From contig MVIG01000003.1 of the NCBI GenBank assembly GCA_002086835.1, positions 124,001 to 188,000 on the forward strand: 64,000 nt of DNA, written 5' to 3'. This DNA comes from Mycolicibacterium porcinum. GTDB lineage: Bacteria > Actinomycetota > Actinomycetes > Mycobacteriales > Mycobacteriaceae. The notes beneath the pieces were generated by a model, which saw only the letters and a program-made list of their open reading frames with translations, searched no databases and had not been told where the DNA came from. How positions within the stretch are numbered: the first letter of the stretch is position 1; each line of letters begins with the position of its first letter. This document shows positions 46,583 to 54,862 of the stretch, piece by piece. A program made the translations under genes and the position numbers.

Positions 46583-46629
46583 TACCCACATCTGAGACAC
46601 AGACCCGGTCGACATGTGAGCATGGGCGG

Positions 46630-47301
46630 ATGGCAGTGAATCGCGCGTGCAGTTTGCTCTTCCGATGGGCCGTAGCCATATCGATGCCCGCAGCGGCGGT
46701 TTTCACCGGTCCGGCGCCCGCGGCGTCAGCCGATCCGTGCTCGGACGTCGAGGTGGTGTTCGCCCGCGGCACCGGCGAACCACCCGGGATCGGCCGGGTG
46801 GGCCAGGCGCTGGTCGACCAACTCGGCCCACGGATCGCGCCCCGCAGCCTCGGCGTGTACGCGGTGAACTACCCGGCCGGGCTCAACTTCCTGACCACCG
46901 CGGACGGCGCCAACGACGCCGCCGGGCACATCGCCTGGCTGGCCGACCAATGCCCCGGCACCCAGGTGGTGCTGGGCGGGTTCTCCCAAGGCGCAGCGGC
47001 GGTTTCGATGCTGGCCGGTGTGCCGCCGATCGGTGACCGGATCGGCACGATCGGCTCGGCTCCCGCGTTGCCACCGCCCAGCGCCGACCGGGTCGCTGCG
47101 GTCGCGGTGTTCGGCAATCCCGGCAACCGGTTCGGCACCCCGCTGTCGAGCGCCGGGCAATTCGCCGGGCGGGCCATCGACCTGTGCAGCCCGGGCGACC
47201 CGATCTGTGTCGAAGGCGGGCGCCTCCGCGCCGCACACAGTGCCTACGAGCTTCCGCCGTATCCAGATCAGGCGGCCGGGTTCATCGCCGGACGGGTCTA
47301 G
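46630..47301 (+). CDS. Cutinase-like (Culp) secreted esterase
   Basis: 223 aa. A Sec signal (about 1-34, ending ASADP) precedes an alpha/beta-hydrolase cutinase domain with Ser119 (GGFSQGAA), Asp190 (GDPIC) and His203 (AHSAYE). Cys pairs typical of cutinases are present (DPCSDVE, DQCPGT, DLCSPGDPIC). Mycobacterial members hydrolyse lipid esters and some act on cell-wall glycolipids. Divergent from ligD with 59 nt between starts. Confidence 0.92.
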   Translation: MAVNRACSLLFRWAVAISMPAAAVFTGPAPAASADPCSDVEVVFARGTGEPPGIGRVGQALVDQLGPRIAPRSLGVYAVNYPAGLNFLTTADGANDAAGHIAWLADQCPGTQVVLGGFSQGAAAVSMLAGVPPIGDRIGTIGSAPALPPPSADRVAAVAVFGNPGNRFGTPLSSAGQFAGRAIDLCSPGDPICVEGGRLRAAHSAYELPPYPDQAAGFIAGRV

Positions 47302-47312
47302 CCCAACCCACC

Positions 47313-47318
47313 TACCAT
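47313..47318 (+). promoter_or_regulatory. -10 element TACCAT, leaderless kinase
   Basis: TACCAT, then 6 nt and ATG 47325. The GGAG in that gap is an alternative ribosome-binding site, though too close to be ideal. Confidence 0.4.
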
Positions 47319-47324
47319 GGAGCT

Positions 47325-48245
47325 ATGAGCCGGGCTCTGGTCATCGGCGAGGCGCTGATCGACGTCGTCGAGAGCGACGGCGTGATCAGTGGCGAGTACG
47401 TCGGCGGCAGCCCGCTCAATGTGGCAGTGGGCCTCGGCCGACTGGGGCGCGGGGTCGACTTCCTCACCCACATCGCCGAGGACGATCGCGGCAAGCGCAT
47501 TGTCGCCTACCTGGAAGACTCTGGGGTAGAACTGGTTTCGGGCAGCACGAACGCCGGGCGAACGCCCACCGCGAGGGCTGCAGTGGACTCCTCGGGCGCG
47601 GCCCATTACACCTTCGACATCGACTGGCAGCTGGCAGGCACACCTGAGGTGGCCACGCCGCTTCTGGTCCACACCGGCTCGATCGCCACGGTGCTGGAAC
47701 CCGGGTGTCGCGCGACCGCCGCGCTGCTGGACGCCTACCGCATGTCCGCCACCATCACGTTCGATCCGAATGTGCGCCCCGACGTGATTCAGGACGACGA
47801 CATCGCCCGTGGGCGCATCGACCGGCTCGTCGAACGCGCTGACATCGTCAAAGTGTCCGAGGACGATCTTCGCTGGATGGACCCGAGGCACTCCCCCGAG
47901 CAGATCGCACGGGCCTGGTTGGAGGTCGGCCCCGCCATCGTCACGGTGACCTCGGGAGAGCGTGGCGCGTTCGCGGTATGCCGGTCGGGCACGGTGTCGG
48001 TTCCGGCGCGGCCGGTGCAGGTGGTGGATACCGTCGGGGCGGGCGACGCCTTCATGGCGGGTCTGCTCGACGCGGTGTGGTCGCTGGGGTTGCTCGGCGC
48101 CGACCGCCGCCGCGATCTGAGCCGGATCGGCACCGGGACCCTCGAAGGTGTGCTGCAGTCCGCTGCGCTGTCGGCGGCGTTGACGGTGGCTCGAGCCGGT
48201 GCCGACCTGCCGGATCTCGCGGCGCGCGACGCTGCTCAGCGCTGA
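47325..48245 (+). CDS. PfkB-family carbohydrate kinase (fructokinase-like)
   Basis: 306-aa ribokinase-fold sugar kinase. LVIGEALIDVVESDG start, GGSPLNVAVGLGRLG (PfkB signature 1), VTSGERGAF and DTVGAGDAFMAG with the catalytic Asp (signature 2). Fructose or another ketose is the likely substrate; not provable from sequence. ATG 47325 is chosen from the family N-terminus. It follows the cutinase by 23 nt and overlaps the convergent MocR gene by 10 bp. Confidence 0.9.
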   Translation: MSRALVIGEALIDVVESDGVISGEYVGGSPLNVAVGLGRLGRGVDFLTHIAEDDRGKRIVAYLEDSGVELVSGSTNAGRTPTARAAVDSSGAAHYTFDIDWQLAGTPEVATPLLVHTGSIATVLEPGCRATAALLDAYRMSATITFDPNVRPDVIQDDDIARGRIDRLVERADIVKVSEDDLRWMDPRHSPEQIARAWLEVGPAIVTVTSGERGAFAVCRSGTVSVPARPVQVVDTVGAGDAFMAGLLDAVWSLGLLGADRRRDLSRIGTGTLEGVLQSAALSAALTVARAGADLPDLAARDAAQR

Positions 48246-49663
48246 CCGAGCGTCCCCGCGACGATCTCGGCCACCCTGTCGGCCTGAGTCTCGGGCAGGC
48301 GTGCGTATCCGCACACCAGGCCGCGGGCCCCTGCCGCACCCGAGAAGTACGTGGACAGTGGCGACACAATGACGCCCCGATCGCCAAGCGCCGCGGCGAC
48401 CGCGACGTCGTCGCTGCCATCGGGCAGCCGCACGACCATGTGCAACCCCGCCTCGACGCCGTCCAACCGCAGATCCGGGCACCGTCGTCCGAGCGCACCG
48501 ACGAGGGCCGACCGCCGCGCCGAGTACGTGCGGGCGGCCCGGGCGAGGTGGCGGGTCAGCGCACCCGACTCGATGAACCGAGCCAGCGCGAGAGTGGTTA
48601 CCGCACAGACCGACTCACCGCTGTCCTCCAGCGCGTCGACGACGGCACCCCGCAACCTCGGCGGCGGCAGCAACCATGCCACCCGCAGGGCCGGCGTGAG
48701 GATCTTGGACACCGTCCCGATGTAGGCCACGCAGTCGCGGCCGCCGTCGATACCGCGCAGTGCCGGCAGCGCCGAGACGTCGTAACGGAACTCGCCGTCG
48801 TAGTCGTCCTCGATCAGGAGCGCGCCGGCCCGGGCGGCCCACTGCACCAGGCGCGCGCGCCGGGCCACCGGCAGCCGTGCTCCGAGCGGATACTGGTGTG
48901 CCGGTGTGCAATACACAGCTGCATCAGAATCGCGCAGTGATCCCGGATCGAGGCCGTCGCCGTCGACGGTCACCGCGCGTATGCGGGCCCCGGACATCTC
49001 GAAGGTCCGCCGCGCCTCGTCGTAACCCGGTTCCTCGAAGGCGATGTCGCGTCCGGTCAGTCCGGCCGCCGCGGTGAGGGTGCGCAACGCCGAGGCCACC
49101 CCCGGCACGATGATCAGTTCGGTTGGATCGGCCAGGATCCCGCGGGTGCGACGCAGATGCCCGGCCAAGGCCAGGCGGAGCTCGGCATGGTCGGCTGGCC
49201 CGGCCGCGACGGCAGGGACCGGTGCGGCCGCGGCTGCCCGCCAGGCGCGCCGCCAGTCGGTGGTCGAGATCAGCGCCGGATCGGGGTGGCCGGGGGTGAG
49301 ATCCCAGGCCTGCAGTGGCGGTCGCGGAGCGGCCGGCACCGGTGTCGCGTTGCCGCCGGAAGTGACGTGCGATGCCGCGCCTGCGTGAGCTGCGGTGTCG
49401 GCGCCGACGGCAATCCGGGTACCCGAGCCGAGCCGGGCCGTGGTGTAACCGGCCGCGGCGAGTTCGTCGTAGGCGTCGACCACGGACGAGCGGGCCACCG
49501 CGAGTTCGGCGGCCAGGCTGCGGGTCGACGGCAGCGCGTCACCGGGACCGAGCCTGCCCACGCGGATCTGCTCGATGATGGCCGCCGCGATGCGCTGGCG
49601 CAGTGGCGACTCATCGGCCGGGAGCTGCAACGCCAGGTGCAGCTCGGGTGCGTGACGCGCCAT
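48236..49663 (-). CDS. MocR/PdxR-type regulator (GntR HTH + aminotransferase domain)
   Basis: 475 aa. An N-terminal GntR winged helix (about 15-80; LPSTRSLAAELAVARSSVVDAYDEL) joins a fold-type I aminotransferase domain with the PLP-binding Lys in IGTVSKILTPALR and DDYDGEFRYD. Members sense PLP or amino acids and often control a divergent neighbour. Here the neighbour at 49743 is a PNPOx-fold protein, which points to B6 metabolism or a B6-linked function. The 79-bp gap holds TGGTCTGC and TGGACCTT half-sites that may be operators. Confidence 0.88.
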   Translation of the reverse strand: MARHAPELHLALQLPADESPLRQRIAAAIIEQIRVGRLGPGDALPSTRSLAAELAVARSSVVDAYDELAAAGYTTARLGSGTRIAVGADTAAHAGAASHVTSGGNATPVPAAPRPPLQAWDLTPGHPDPALISTTDWRRAWRAAAAAPVPAVAAGPADHAELRLALAGHLRRTRGILADPTELIIVPGVASALRTLTAAAGLTGRDIAFEEPGYDEARRTFEMSGARIRAVTVDGDGLDPGSLRDSDAAVYCTPAHQYPLGARLPVARRARLVQWAARAGALLIEDDYDGEFRYDVSALPALRGIDGGRDCVAYIGTVSKILTPALRVAWLLPPPRLRGAVVDALEDSGESVCAVTTLALARFIESGALTRHLARAARTYSARRSALVGALGRRCPDLRLDGVEAGLHMVVRLPDGSDDVAVAAALGDRGVIVSPLSTYFSGAAGARGLVCGYARLPETQADRVAEIVAGTLGQR

Positions 49664-49742
49664 GCCGCCACAATAGTGGTCTGCACTTCCTTGTTAGTTC
49701 TGGACCTTCTAGGCAGGCCGGAATTCCCCCAGAATTCGTGTC

Positions 49743-50378
49743 GTGAAGCAGATCAGGAGAGAACGCGAGCGCGCCCGCACCGACCGGCCCGACCTGGACG
49801 CGGTGCTCGACGCCGCGGCCGTGGGCACGCTGGCGACCGTGCTGGACGGACAACCGTGGGTCGTTCCCATGCTCTACGCCCGGGACGGTGACCGGATCAT
49901 CCTGCACGGGTCGACCGGCGCGGGTGCGCTGCGGCACGTCGCGGCCGGAGCCCCGGCCGCGTTCTGCGTCACCCTTCTCGACGGAATCGTGGTGGCGGAC
50001 ACGCTTTTCGACTCCACAGCCAACTACCGGTCGGCCGTCGTCCGTGGACACCTGACCGTGATCGATCCGGCCGACGCGGCATACGCACTGGATCTGATGA
50101 GCGACGCCCTGATCCCCGGTCGCAGTTCGGAGGTGCGGTCCAGCACCAAGAAGGAGTTGTCCGCGACGCTCGCGATGGCGCTGCCCATCGAGCCCGAGGG
50201 CTGGACTGTCAAAGTTCGCGATGCGCCGCCAGACCCACCGGAGGACGCGGCCGACGGCGGAGGTTGGGCCGGCGTGGTGCCGCTTCGGACCGTGGCGGGC
50301 GATCCGGTTTCCGCGCCGTGGGTCAGTGCGGAGGTCGAGGTGCCCAAGTCCGTGCACCGACTGGTGGAGCGCACCTGA
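49743..50378 (+). CDS. PNPOx-like flavin-binding split-barrel protein
   Basis: 211 aa with the pyridoxamine-5'-phosphate-oxidase-like split barrel: VGTLATVLDGQPWVVPMLYARDGDRIILHGS and AAGAPAAFCVTLLDGIVVADT match the FMN-binding half, and NYRSAVVRGHLTVI the next strand. Not a classical PdxH. Divergent from the MocR regulator, its probable controller. GTG 49743 start; ends at the strong terminator at 50390-50420. Confidence 0.82.
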   Translation: MKQIRRERERARTDRPDLDAVLDAAAVGTLATVLDGQPWVVPMLYARDGDRIILHGSTGAGALRHVAAGAPAAFCVTLLDGIVVADTLFDSTANYRSAVVRGHLTVIDPADAAYALDLMSDALIPGRSSEVRSSTKKELSATLAMALPIEPEGWTVKVRDAPPDPPEDAADGGGWAGVVPLRTVAGDPVSAPWVSAEVEVPKSVHRLVERT

Positions 50379-50389
50379 TCGCGCACGCA

Positions 50390-50420
50390 GTGACCCCCTG
50401 ATCCGCGATCAGGGGGTCAC
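50390..50420. terminator. Bidirectional terminator
   Basis: Perfect 14-bp stem (50390-50403 with 50407-50420) and a 3-nt loop, between the convergent PNPOx-like gene and the exported protein gene. Confidence 0.85.
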
Positions 50421-50438
50421 CGCTCGCGCACAGTGGTG

Positions 50439-51698
50439 CTACCCGTCACCGCCGCCGCTGGCCGCGGCCGCCTTCTTCTCCGCCTTGGGCTTGCCGCCCA
50501 ATGCCTTGCTCACCTTGTCACCGAAGTTCTTGACCGACTTCTGGACGTCGGTGCGCAATGACTTGACCGCGTCAGGGCCGCGGTGCTGCCGGTTCGTGTC
50601 GGGACCGAGCCTGCCGGGTTTGACCACCGGGCTGGCCTTGACGACATCCTCGCCTGCGTTGGACTTCGGCGTCTCGTCGTCTGTCGCCACGTCGTCGTCT
50701 GCGGCCACGCTGCCGCTGGCGCCGTCGGAGGCGCTGTCGGCGACGACACCGGTTGACCCCGCGCCCTCGGCGGCCGACCTGCTCTGCGCTCCAGCGATCT
50801 CACCGGTGTCGAGCGTGACGGACGCGGCTTTCAGATCGGGCGCATCCGCGACCGTCCGTGACAGCGGAGTGCTGAGCACCGGCGGATGGATGGCGTCGGC
50901 GATCGCTTGCCGGAACGCGAGCAGCCCTGGCACCAGACCACCCTCGGAACCGAGGATGCCGCCAATGCCGATATCGGGATTGCCGTTGAGGACGGTGTTC
51001 ACCAAATCCGACGGGAAACTGATGACAGCGTTGGCGACCGCTTCGAAGTCACCTGCCTGAATCCCGTCATAGATCGCCTGCCCGGTGAGACCGAGCTGCG
51101 CGACCGGCGCCAGCACGTTGGTCAACAACGGGAACCCGACGTTGACGATGCCCCCGTTGACGGCGGTCTCGATCACCGACGCCGCGTTGACGAACGGGTT
51201 CTGCAACACCGCGATGACATCAGGGAGGTGCATCAGTGAACCGAACGCGCCGCTCAACACGGGGGACAGGAACGCTGTCGCGAGCGCCAAAACACCCTCG
51301 TAGATATTGCCTTCCAGGATTCCGTACTGGATGGCGTCATGGATCTGCTGAGGCAAGGTGCCGACCCCGGTGGCGAAGCCGCTGACAAACGTGGTCGCGA
51401 CCGTTGCGAACACGTCGGCACTGATCAGACCGTTCTCGGCGATCTTGCCCAGTATCGGCGCCGGGTTGGCGAGCACCGTCTCGGCGATGCCCCCGACGTT
51501 GGTCGCGGTTTTGCTTATGACGTTGGCCCACAACTCGATTGGGTTGACCAGAGCATTCAGCTCTACAGGTACGGCCGACGATGGCATCGCCGGCACCTGG
51601 ACATCCGGTGGCAGCGGCTGAATGGGTCCGACCGCGATGGCGCCTGCACCGACAAGCGCGACGCCTGCCAACAGATACGAACGAGCAACTGCTTCCAT
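50439..51698 (-). CDS. Large exported mycobacterial protein, function unknown
   Basis: 419 aa. An N-terminal signal-like hydrophobic segment (about 5-25) is followed by a Pro-rich turn (PIQPLPPDVQVPA) and ~230 residues of amphipathic helices rich in Gly, Ala, Val and Asn-Pro, then a disordered acidic Ser/Ala/Asp region and a Lys/Ala-rich end (KALGGKPKAEKKAAAA). I recall many similar paralogues in fast-growing mycobacteria, but no function. It has no PE or PPE motif. It could be a surface or cell-envelope protein. Confidence 0.7.
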   Translation of the reverse strand: MEAVARSYLLAGVALVGAGAIAVGPIQPLPPDVQVPAMPSSAVPVELNALVNPIELWANVISKTATNVGGIAETVLANPAPILGKIAENGLISADVFATVATTFVSGFATGVGTLPQQIHDAIQYGILEGNIYEGVLALATAFLSPVLSGAFGSLMHLPDVIAVLQNPFVNAASVIETAVNGGIVNVGFPLLTNVLAPVAQLGLTGQAIYDGIQAGDFEAVANAVISFPSDLVNTVLNGNPDIGIGGILGSEGGLVPGLLAFRQAIADAIHPPVLSTPLSRTVADAPDLKAASVTLDTGEIAGAQSRSAAEGAGSTGVVADSASDGASGSVAADDDVATDDETPKSNAGEDVVKASPVVKPGRLGPDTNRQHRGPDAVKSLRTDVQKSVKNFGDKVSKALGGKPKAEKKAAAASGGGDG

Positions 51699-52037
51699 AT
51701 TGATCCCCTGAGGGTAAGGCGGATGGATGGGGGCCCGGGCAAACAGAAGCTACCTGAGAAACAGCTGAACGAATTCATCTTGCCCGCGCCGCAGCACAAA
51801 TAAGTCGCGGCTGATCGTGGCCCGCAAACCGGATGCATTCAAACTGCGCAGGTCGAGCAACCACAATTCCGATACTGGCCAACTGTTGGCAGGCCAGGAC
51901 ATGTTAAGAGCGAAAATATTCTCGGCGTCAAATACCTCGCCGATCGAGTGCGGACCCGCCCCGGGCAGGCCGGCGGGAAAACCGCCCCAGCAACGTCGAT
52001 GCCCCCTGCGGGCGACCAGGTAGGCCATACTGGCCCT
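51699..52037. other. 339-bp intergenic region, divergent promoters
   Basis: No coding frame is supported. It separates the exported protein (minus) from Ku (plus) and is less GC-rich in its middle (AAAATATT near 51916). GCCAACTGTTGGC at 51878-51890 is a perfect 6-bp-arm palindrome with one central base and could be an operator. No recognised repressor motif. Confidence 0.5.
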
Positions 52038-52916
52038 ATGCGATCCATCTGGAAGGGTTCGATCGCCTTCGGCCTGGTGAACGTGCCGGTCAAGGTCTAC
52101 AGCGCGACCGAGGACCACGACATCAAGTTCCATCAGGTCCACGCCAAGGACAACGGTCGGATCCGCTACAAGCGGGTCTGCGAGGTATGTGGCGAGGTCG
52201 TCGAGTTCCGCGACATCAACAAGGCGTTCGAATCCGACGACGGCCAGATGGTGGTGATCACCGACGAGGACATCGCCACGCTGCCCGAGGAACGCAGCCG
52301 CGAGATCGAGGTTGTCGAGTTCATCCCGGCCGACCAGCTGGACCCGTTGATGTACGACAAGAGCTATTTCCTGGAGCCCGACTCCAAGTCGTCGAAGTCC
52401 TACGTGTTGTTGGCCAAGACCCTCGCCGAGACCGAGCGGGTGGCCATCGTGCACTTCTCGCTGCGCAACAAGACGCGACTCGCGGCGTTGCGTGTCAAGG
52501 ACTTCAGCAAGCGCAACGTCATGATGATCCACACGCTGCTGTGGCCCGATGAGATCCGAGATCCCGACTTCCCGGTGCTGGACAAGGAAGTCGAGATCAA
52601 GCCGGCCGAGCTGAAGATGGCCGGTCAGGTCGTCGAGTCGATGACCGACGACTTCAAACCCGACCAGTTCCGCGACGACTACCAGGAACAGCTGCAGGAG
52701 CTGGTCCAGGCGAAACTCGAAGGCGGAGAGGCCTTCTCCGTCGAAGAGCAGCCGACCGAGCTCGACGAGACCGAGGACGTGTCGGACCTACTGGCCAAGC
52801 TCGAAGCCAGCGTGAAGGCGCGCGGTGGCGCGGCGAAAGAGCCCGCCAAGAAGGCCCCGGCGAAGAAGGCGCCCGCCAAGAAAGCCGCCGCGAAGAAAGC
52901 CGCGGCCAAGAAGTAG
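52038..52916 (+). CDS. ku: NHEJ end-binding protein Ku
   Basis: 292-aa homodimeric Ku that rings broken DNA ends and recruits LigD. MRSIWKGSIAFGLVNVPVKVY start, YKRVCEVCGEVV, SKSYVLLAKTLAETERVAI and the core barrel are present. The last ~30 residues form a Lys/Ala/Pro repeat (KKAPAKKAPAKKAAAKKAAA), a basic tail like that of M. smegmatis Ku which helps DNA binding. ATG 52038 is chosen at the conserved N-terminus. Convergent with the small secreted protein 1 nt downstream. Confidence 0.97.
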   Translation: MRSIWKGSIAFGLVNVPVKVYSATEDHDIKFHQVHAKDNGRIRYKRVCEVCGEVVEFRDINKAFESDDGQMVVITDEDIATLPEERSREIEVVEFIPADQLDPLMYDKSYFLEPDSKSSKSYVLLAKTLAETERVAIVHFSLRNKTRLAALRVKDFSKRNVMMIHTLLWPDEIRDPDFPVLDKEVEIKPAELKMAGQVVESMTDDFKPDQFRDDYQEQLQELVQAKLEGGEAFSVEEQPTELDETEDVSDLLAKLEASVKARGGAAKEPAKKAPAKKAPAKKAAAKKAAAKK

Positions 52917-52917
52917 C

Positions 52918-53241
52918 TCAGCGGCGGCAATCCAGGTCCACGTACACCGTCGTGTACTGCAGATTCTGCCCCGGGTTGAACGACGTGATGCCCGCGGCAC
53001 CAACGGGTATCTGTGGCCCGGTGACCGAACGCCCTTGGCGCACAGCACTCACCGTGCAGTCGTCGATGGCCTTGGTGCCCACCTTGCTCAGGATCACCCG
53101 GTAGCCCTGGCCTTCGAGCTCGCTGATCGTCTGGCTCGCCGTCGACTCGGTGGGGGCGGCCGCCACCGGTGCCGCCAACGCCGTACTCAGCCCACACAGC
53201 CCGACGCCGGCGATACATGCGGTTCTCACGTCTCGTTTCAC
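52918..53241 (-). CDS. Small secreted protein, CTV-RQG family (paralogue)
   Basis: 107 aa. Signal peptide to about residue 29 (VAAAP), then TISELEGQGYRVILSKVG, DDCTVSAVRQGR and VYVDLDC near the end, with two Cys as in the paralogue at 40864. Function unknown. The upstream region 53242-53401 is AT-rich and holds ATATTC-AGC-GAATAT (53347-53361), a possible operator. Confidence 0.82.
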   Translation of the reverse strand: MKRDVRTACIAGVGLCGLSTALAAPVAAAPTESTASQTISELEGQGYRVILSKVGTKAIDDCTVSAVRQGRSVTGPQIPVGAAGITSFNPGQNLQYTTVYVDLDCRR

Positions 53242-53401
53242 TGGTTTCAGCCCGTCCTTTCGATTCCGTGGGTGAGCTAAACCTAAATCGACGAATTCCG
53301 TCGCCCGCCGCCGTCGGGCAATCTCATATCAAATACACACCGGTTAATATTCAGCGAATATCGTTGAAATGCAGCGTTAACATTGACGCTCCGAGACGCC
53401 G

Positions 53402-53878
53402 CTAAACGCTCACGTCGACCCGCAAGGCCTCGTGTTCGTCCAGGATGCGGCGCAGCGCCGCGTCCATGGGATGAGCGGATTCGAGGTCGTGGCTGCACCT
53501 GCGATCGACGGCGACCGCCGTGCCCACGCGCAGCGGTGTGTGCTCGATCTGATCGACGAACGCGTCGAACATCGGGTGCGGGGTCGCCAGGTAGTACAGA
53601 CCGTGGTGGGCGTCGGCGAACCGGGCGCCGTACATCAGCCCGCGCTGGGTGATGACGAACAACTCCGCCGCCGGGCGCACGTGGCCGGAGTGGCCCAACT
53701 CCTCCTCGCCCCACACCTCCGCCGCCAGCCGGGCCTGGGCCAACCGGTCCTGGAGGTCATCGGTGCAGGCGAGTAGGCGGTGGATGAGGGTGCCCGCCGT
53801 CGACGGGTACAGGTCGATCGCGGGGCTGAAGTACCGCGCGAAAACATCGCCGAAGAAGTCGTATCGCTGCCGGGTCAT
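53402..53878 (-). CDS. Hypothetical 158-aa protein
   Basis: No family recognised. It is a soluble, helix-rich protein with a His/Asp/Glu-rich pattern (EEELGHSGHVRPAAE, FADAHHG, CSHDLESAHPMD) that could bind metal. ATG 53878 has GGGAG 6-7 nt upstream. It is divergent from the SDR gene, and the KstR-like box at 53985-53998 lies in the shared region, so it may be co-regulated with lipid genes. Confidence 0.65.
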   Translation of the reverse strand: MTRQRYDFFGDVFARYFSPAIDLYPSTAGTLIHRLLACTDDLQDRLAQARLAAEVWGEEELGHSGHVRPAAELFVITQRGLMYGARFADAHHGLYYLATPHPMFDAFVDQIEHTPLRVGTAVAVDRRCSHDLESAHPMDAALRRILDEHEALRVDVSV

Positions 53879-53984
53879 CGCATCTCCCACCTTGAGCGGA
53901 CCCCTCAATTGTGCGCCCGCCGGCGCGGGCGCGGTGGCGCTTTGGGCGACCGGCCGACGACACGCGGGTGAACCACGAGGCAAC

Positions 53985-53998
53985 TAGAACGTGTTTCA
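53985..53998. promoter_or_regulatory. KstR-like operator
   Basis: TAGAACGTGTTTCA fits TNNAACNNGTTNNA at all fixed positions. It lies 64 bp before the SDR start, about 32 bp upstream of a TAGCGT -10 candidate (54030-54035), and 106 bp from the divergent hypothetical gene. Confidence 0.6.
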
Positions 53999-54062
53999 GA
54001 AACCGCCCACGGAGCTCGGTCCGCACTGCTAGCGTGGCGCCCGACTAGGGAACGGAGCGTAC

Positions 54063-54854
54063 GTGATTCTCGATAGATTCCGATTGGACGACAAGGTTGC
54101 GATCGTCACCGGGGCCGGACGCGGCCTGGGCGCGGCGACCGCCCTGGCATTCGCCGAAGCCGGTGCCGACGTGCTCATCGCGGCCCGCACACAAGCCCAG
54201 CTCGACGACGTGGCGAGCCAGATCGCCGCGACCGGCCGGCGGGCACACGTCGTCGCCGCCGACCTCGCCCACCCCGAGGCCACCGCGGAGCTCGCGGCCG
54301 CCGCCGTGGCGGCGTTCGGGAAACTAGACATCGTCGTCAACAACGTCGGCGGCACGATGCCGGCGCCCCTGCTGAACACGTCCACCAAAGATCTGCGCGA
54401 CGCGTTCACCTTCAACGTGTCGACAGCGCACGCCCTGACCAGTGCCGCGGTGCCGCTGATGCTCGAGCACTCGGGCGGCGGCAGCATCATCAACATCACT
54501 TCCACGGTGGGACGCCTGGCCGGGCGCGGGTTCGCCGCGTACGGCACCGCGAAGGCCGCGCTTGCCCACTACACCCGGCTGTCGGCATTGGATCTGTGCC
54601 CGCGCATCCGCGTCAACGCCATCGCGCCCGGCTCGATCCTGACCTCAGCGCTCGACATCGTCGCGTCCAACGAAGCGCTGCGCGACCCGATGGAGAAGGC
54701 GACCCCGCTGCGCCGGCTCGGCGATCCGGCCGATATCGCGGCCGCCGCCGTGTATCTCGCGTCTCCTGCCGGCAGCTATCTGACCGGCAAGGTGCTGGAG
54801 GTCGACGGTGGCCTGAACATGCCCAATCTCGACCTGCCCATCCCTGACCTCTGA
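54063..54854 (+). CDS. SDR-family oxidoreductase (Rv0927c-like)
   Basis: 263-aa classical [11 protein letters not shown] cofactor loop, NNVGG, Ser in NITSTVG, YGTAK catalytic motif, and the C-terminal [10 protein letters not shown]. Probably acts on a hydroxyl/keto group of a lipid or steroid intermediate; the KstR-like box upstream supports this but the substrate is inferred. GTG 54063 has GGAG about 6 nt upstream. Forms an operon with the reductase 8 nt downstream. Confidence 0.85.
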   Translation: MILDRFRLDDKVAIVTGAGRGLGAATALAFAEAGADVLIAARTQAQLDDVASQIAATGRRAHVVAADLAHPEATAELAAAAVAAFGKLDIVVNNVGGTMPAPLLNTSTKDLRDAFTFNVSTAHALTSAAVPLMLEHSGGGSIINITSTVGRLAGRGFAAYGTAKAALAHYTRLSALDLCPRIRVNAIAPGSILTSALDIVASNEALRDPMEKATPLRRLGDPADIAAAAVYLASPAGSYLTGKVLEVDGGLNMPNLDLPIPDL

Positions 54855-54862
54855 GGAGAACT

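Noticed and set aside
44960..46639. Long plus-strand open frame antisense to ligD
   Set aside because: Opposite a fully conserved ligase gene; its translation has no family features.
50439..51698. PE/PPE-family protein
   Set aside because: It has a signal-like N-terminus and no Pro-Glu or Pro-Pro-Glu N-terminal motif or WxG/YxxxD pattern.
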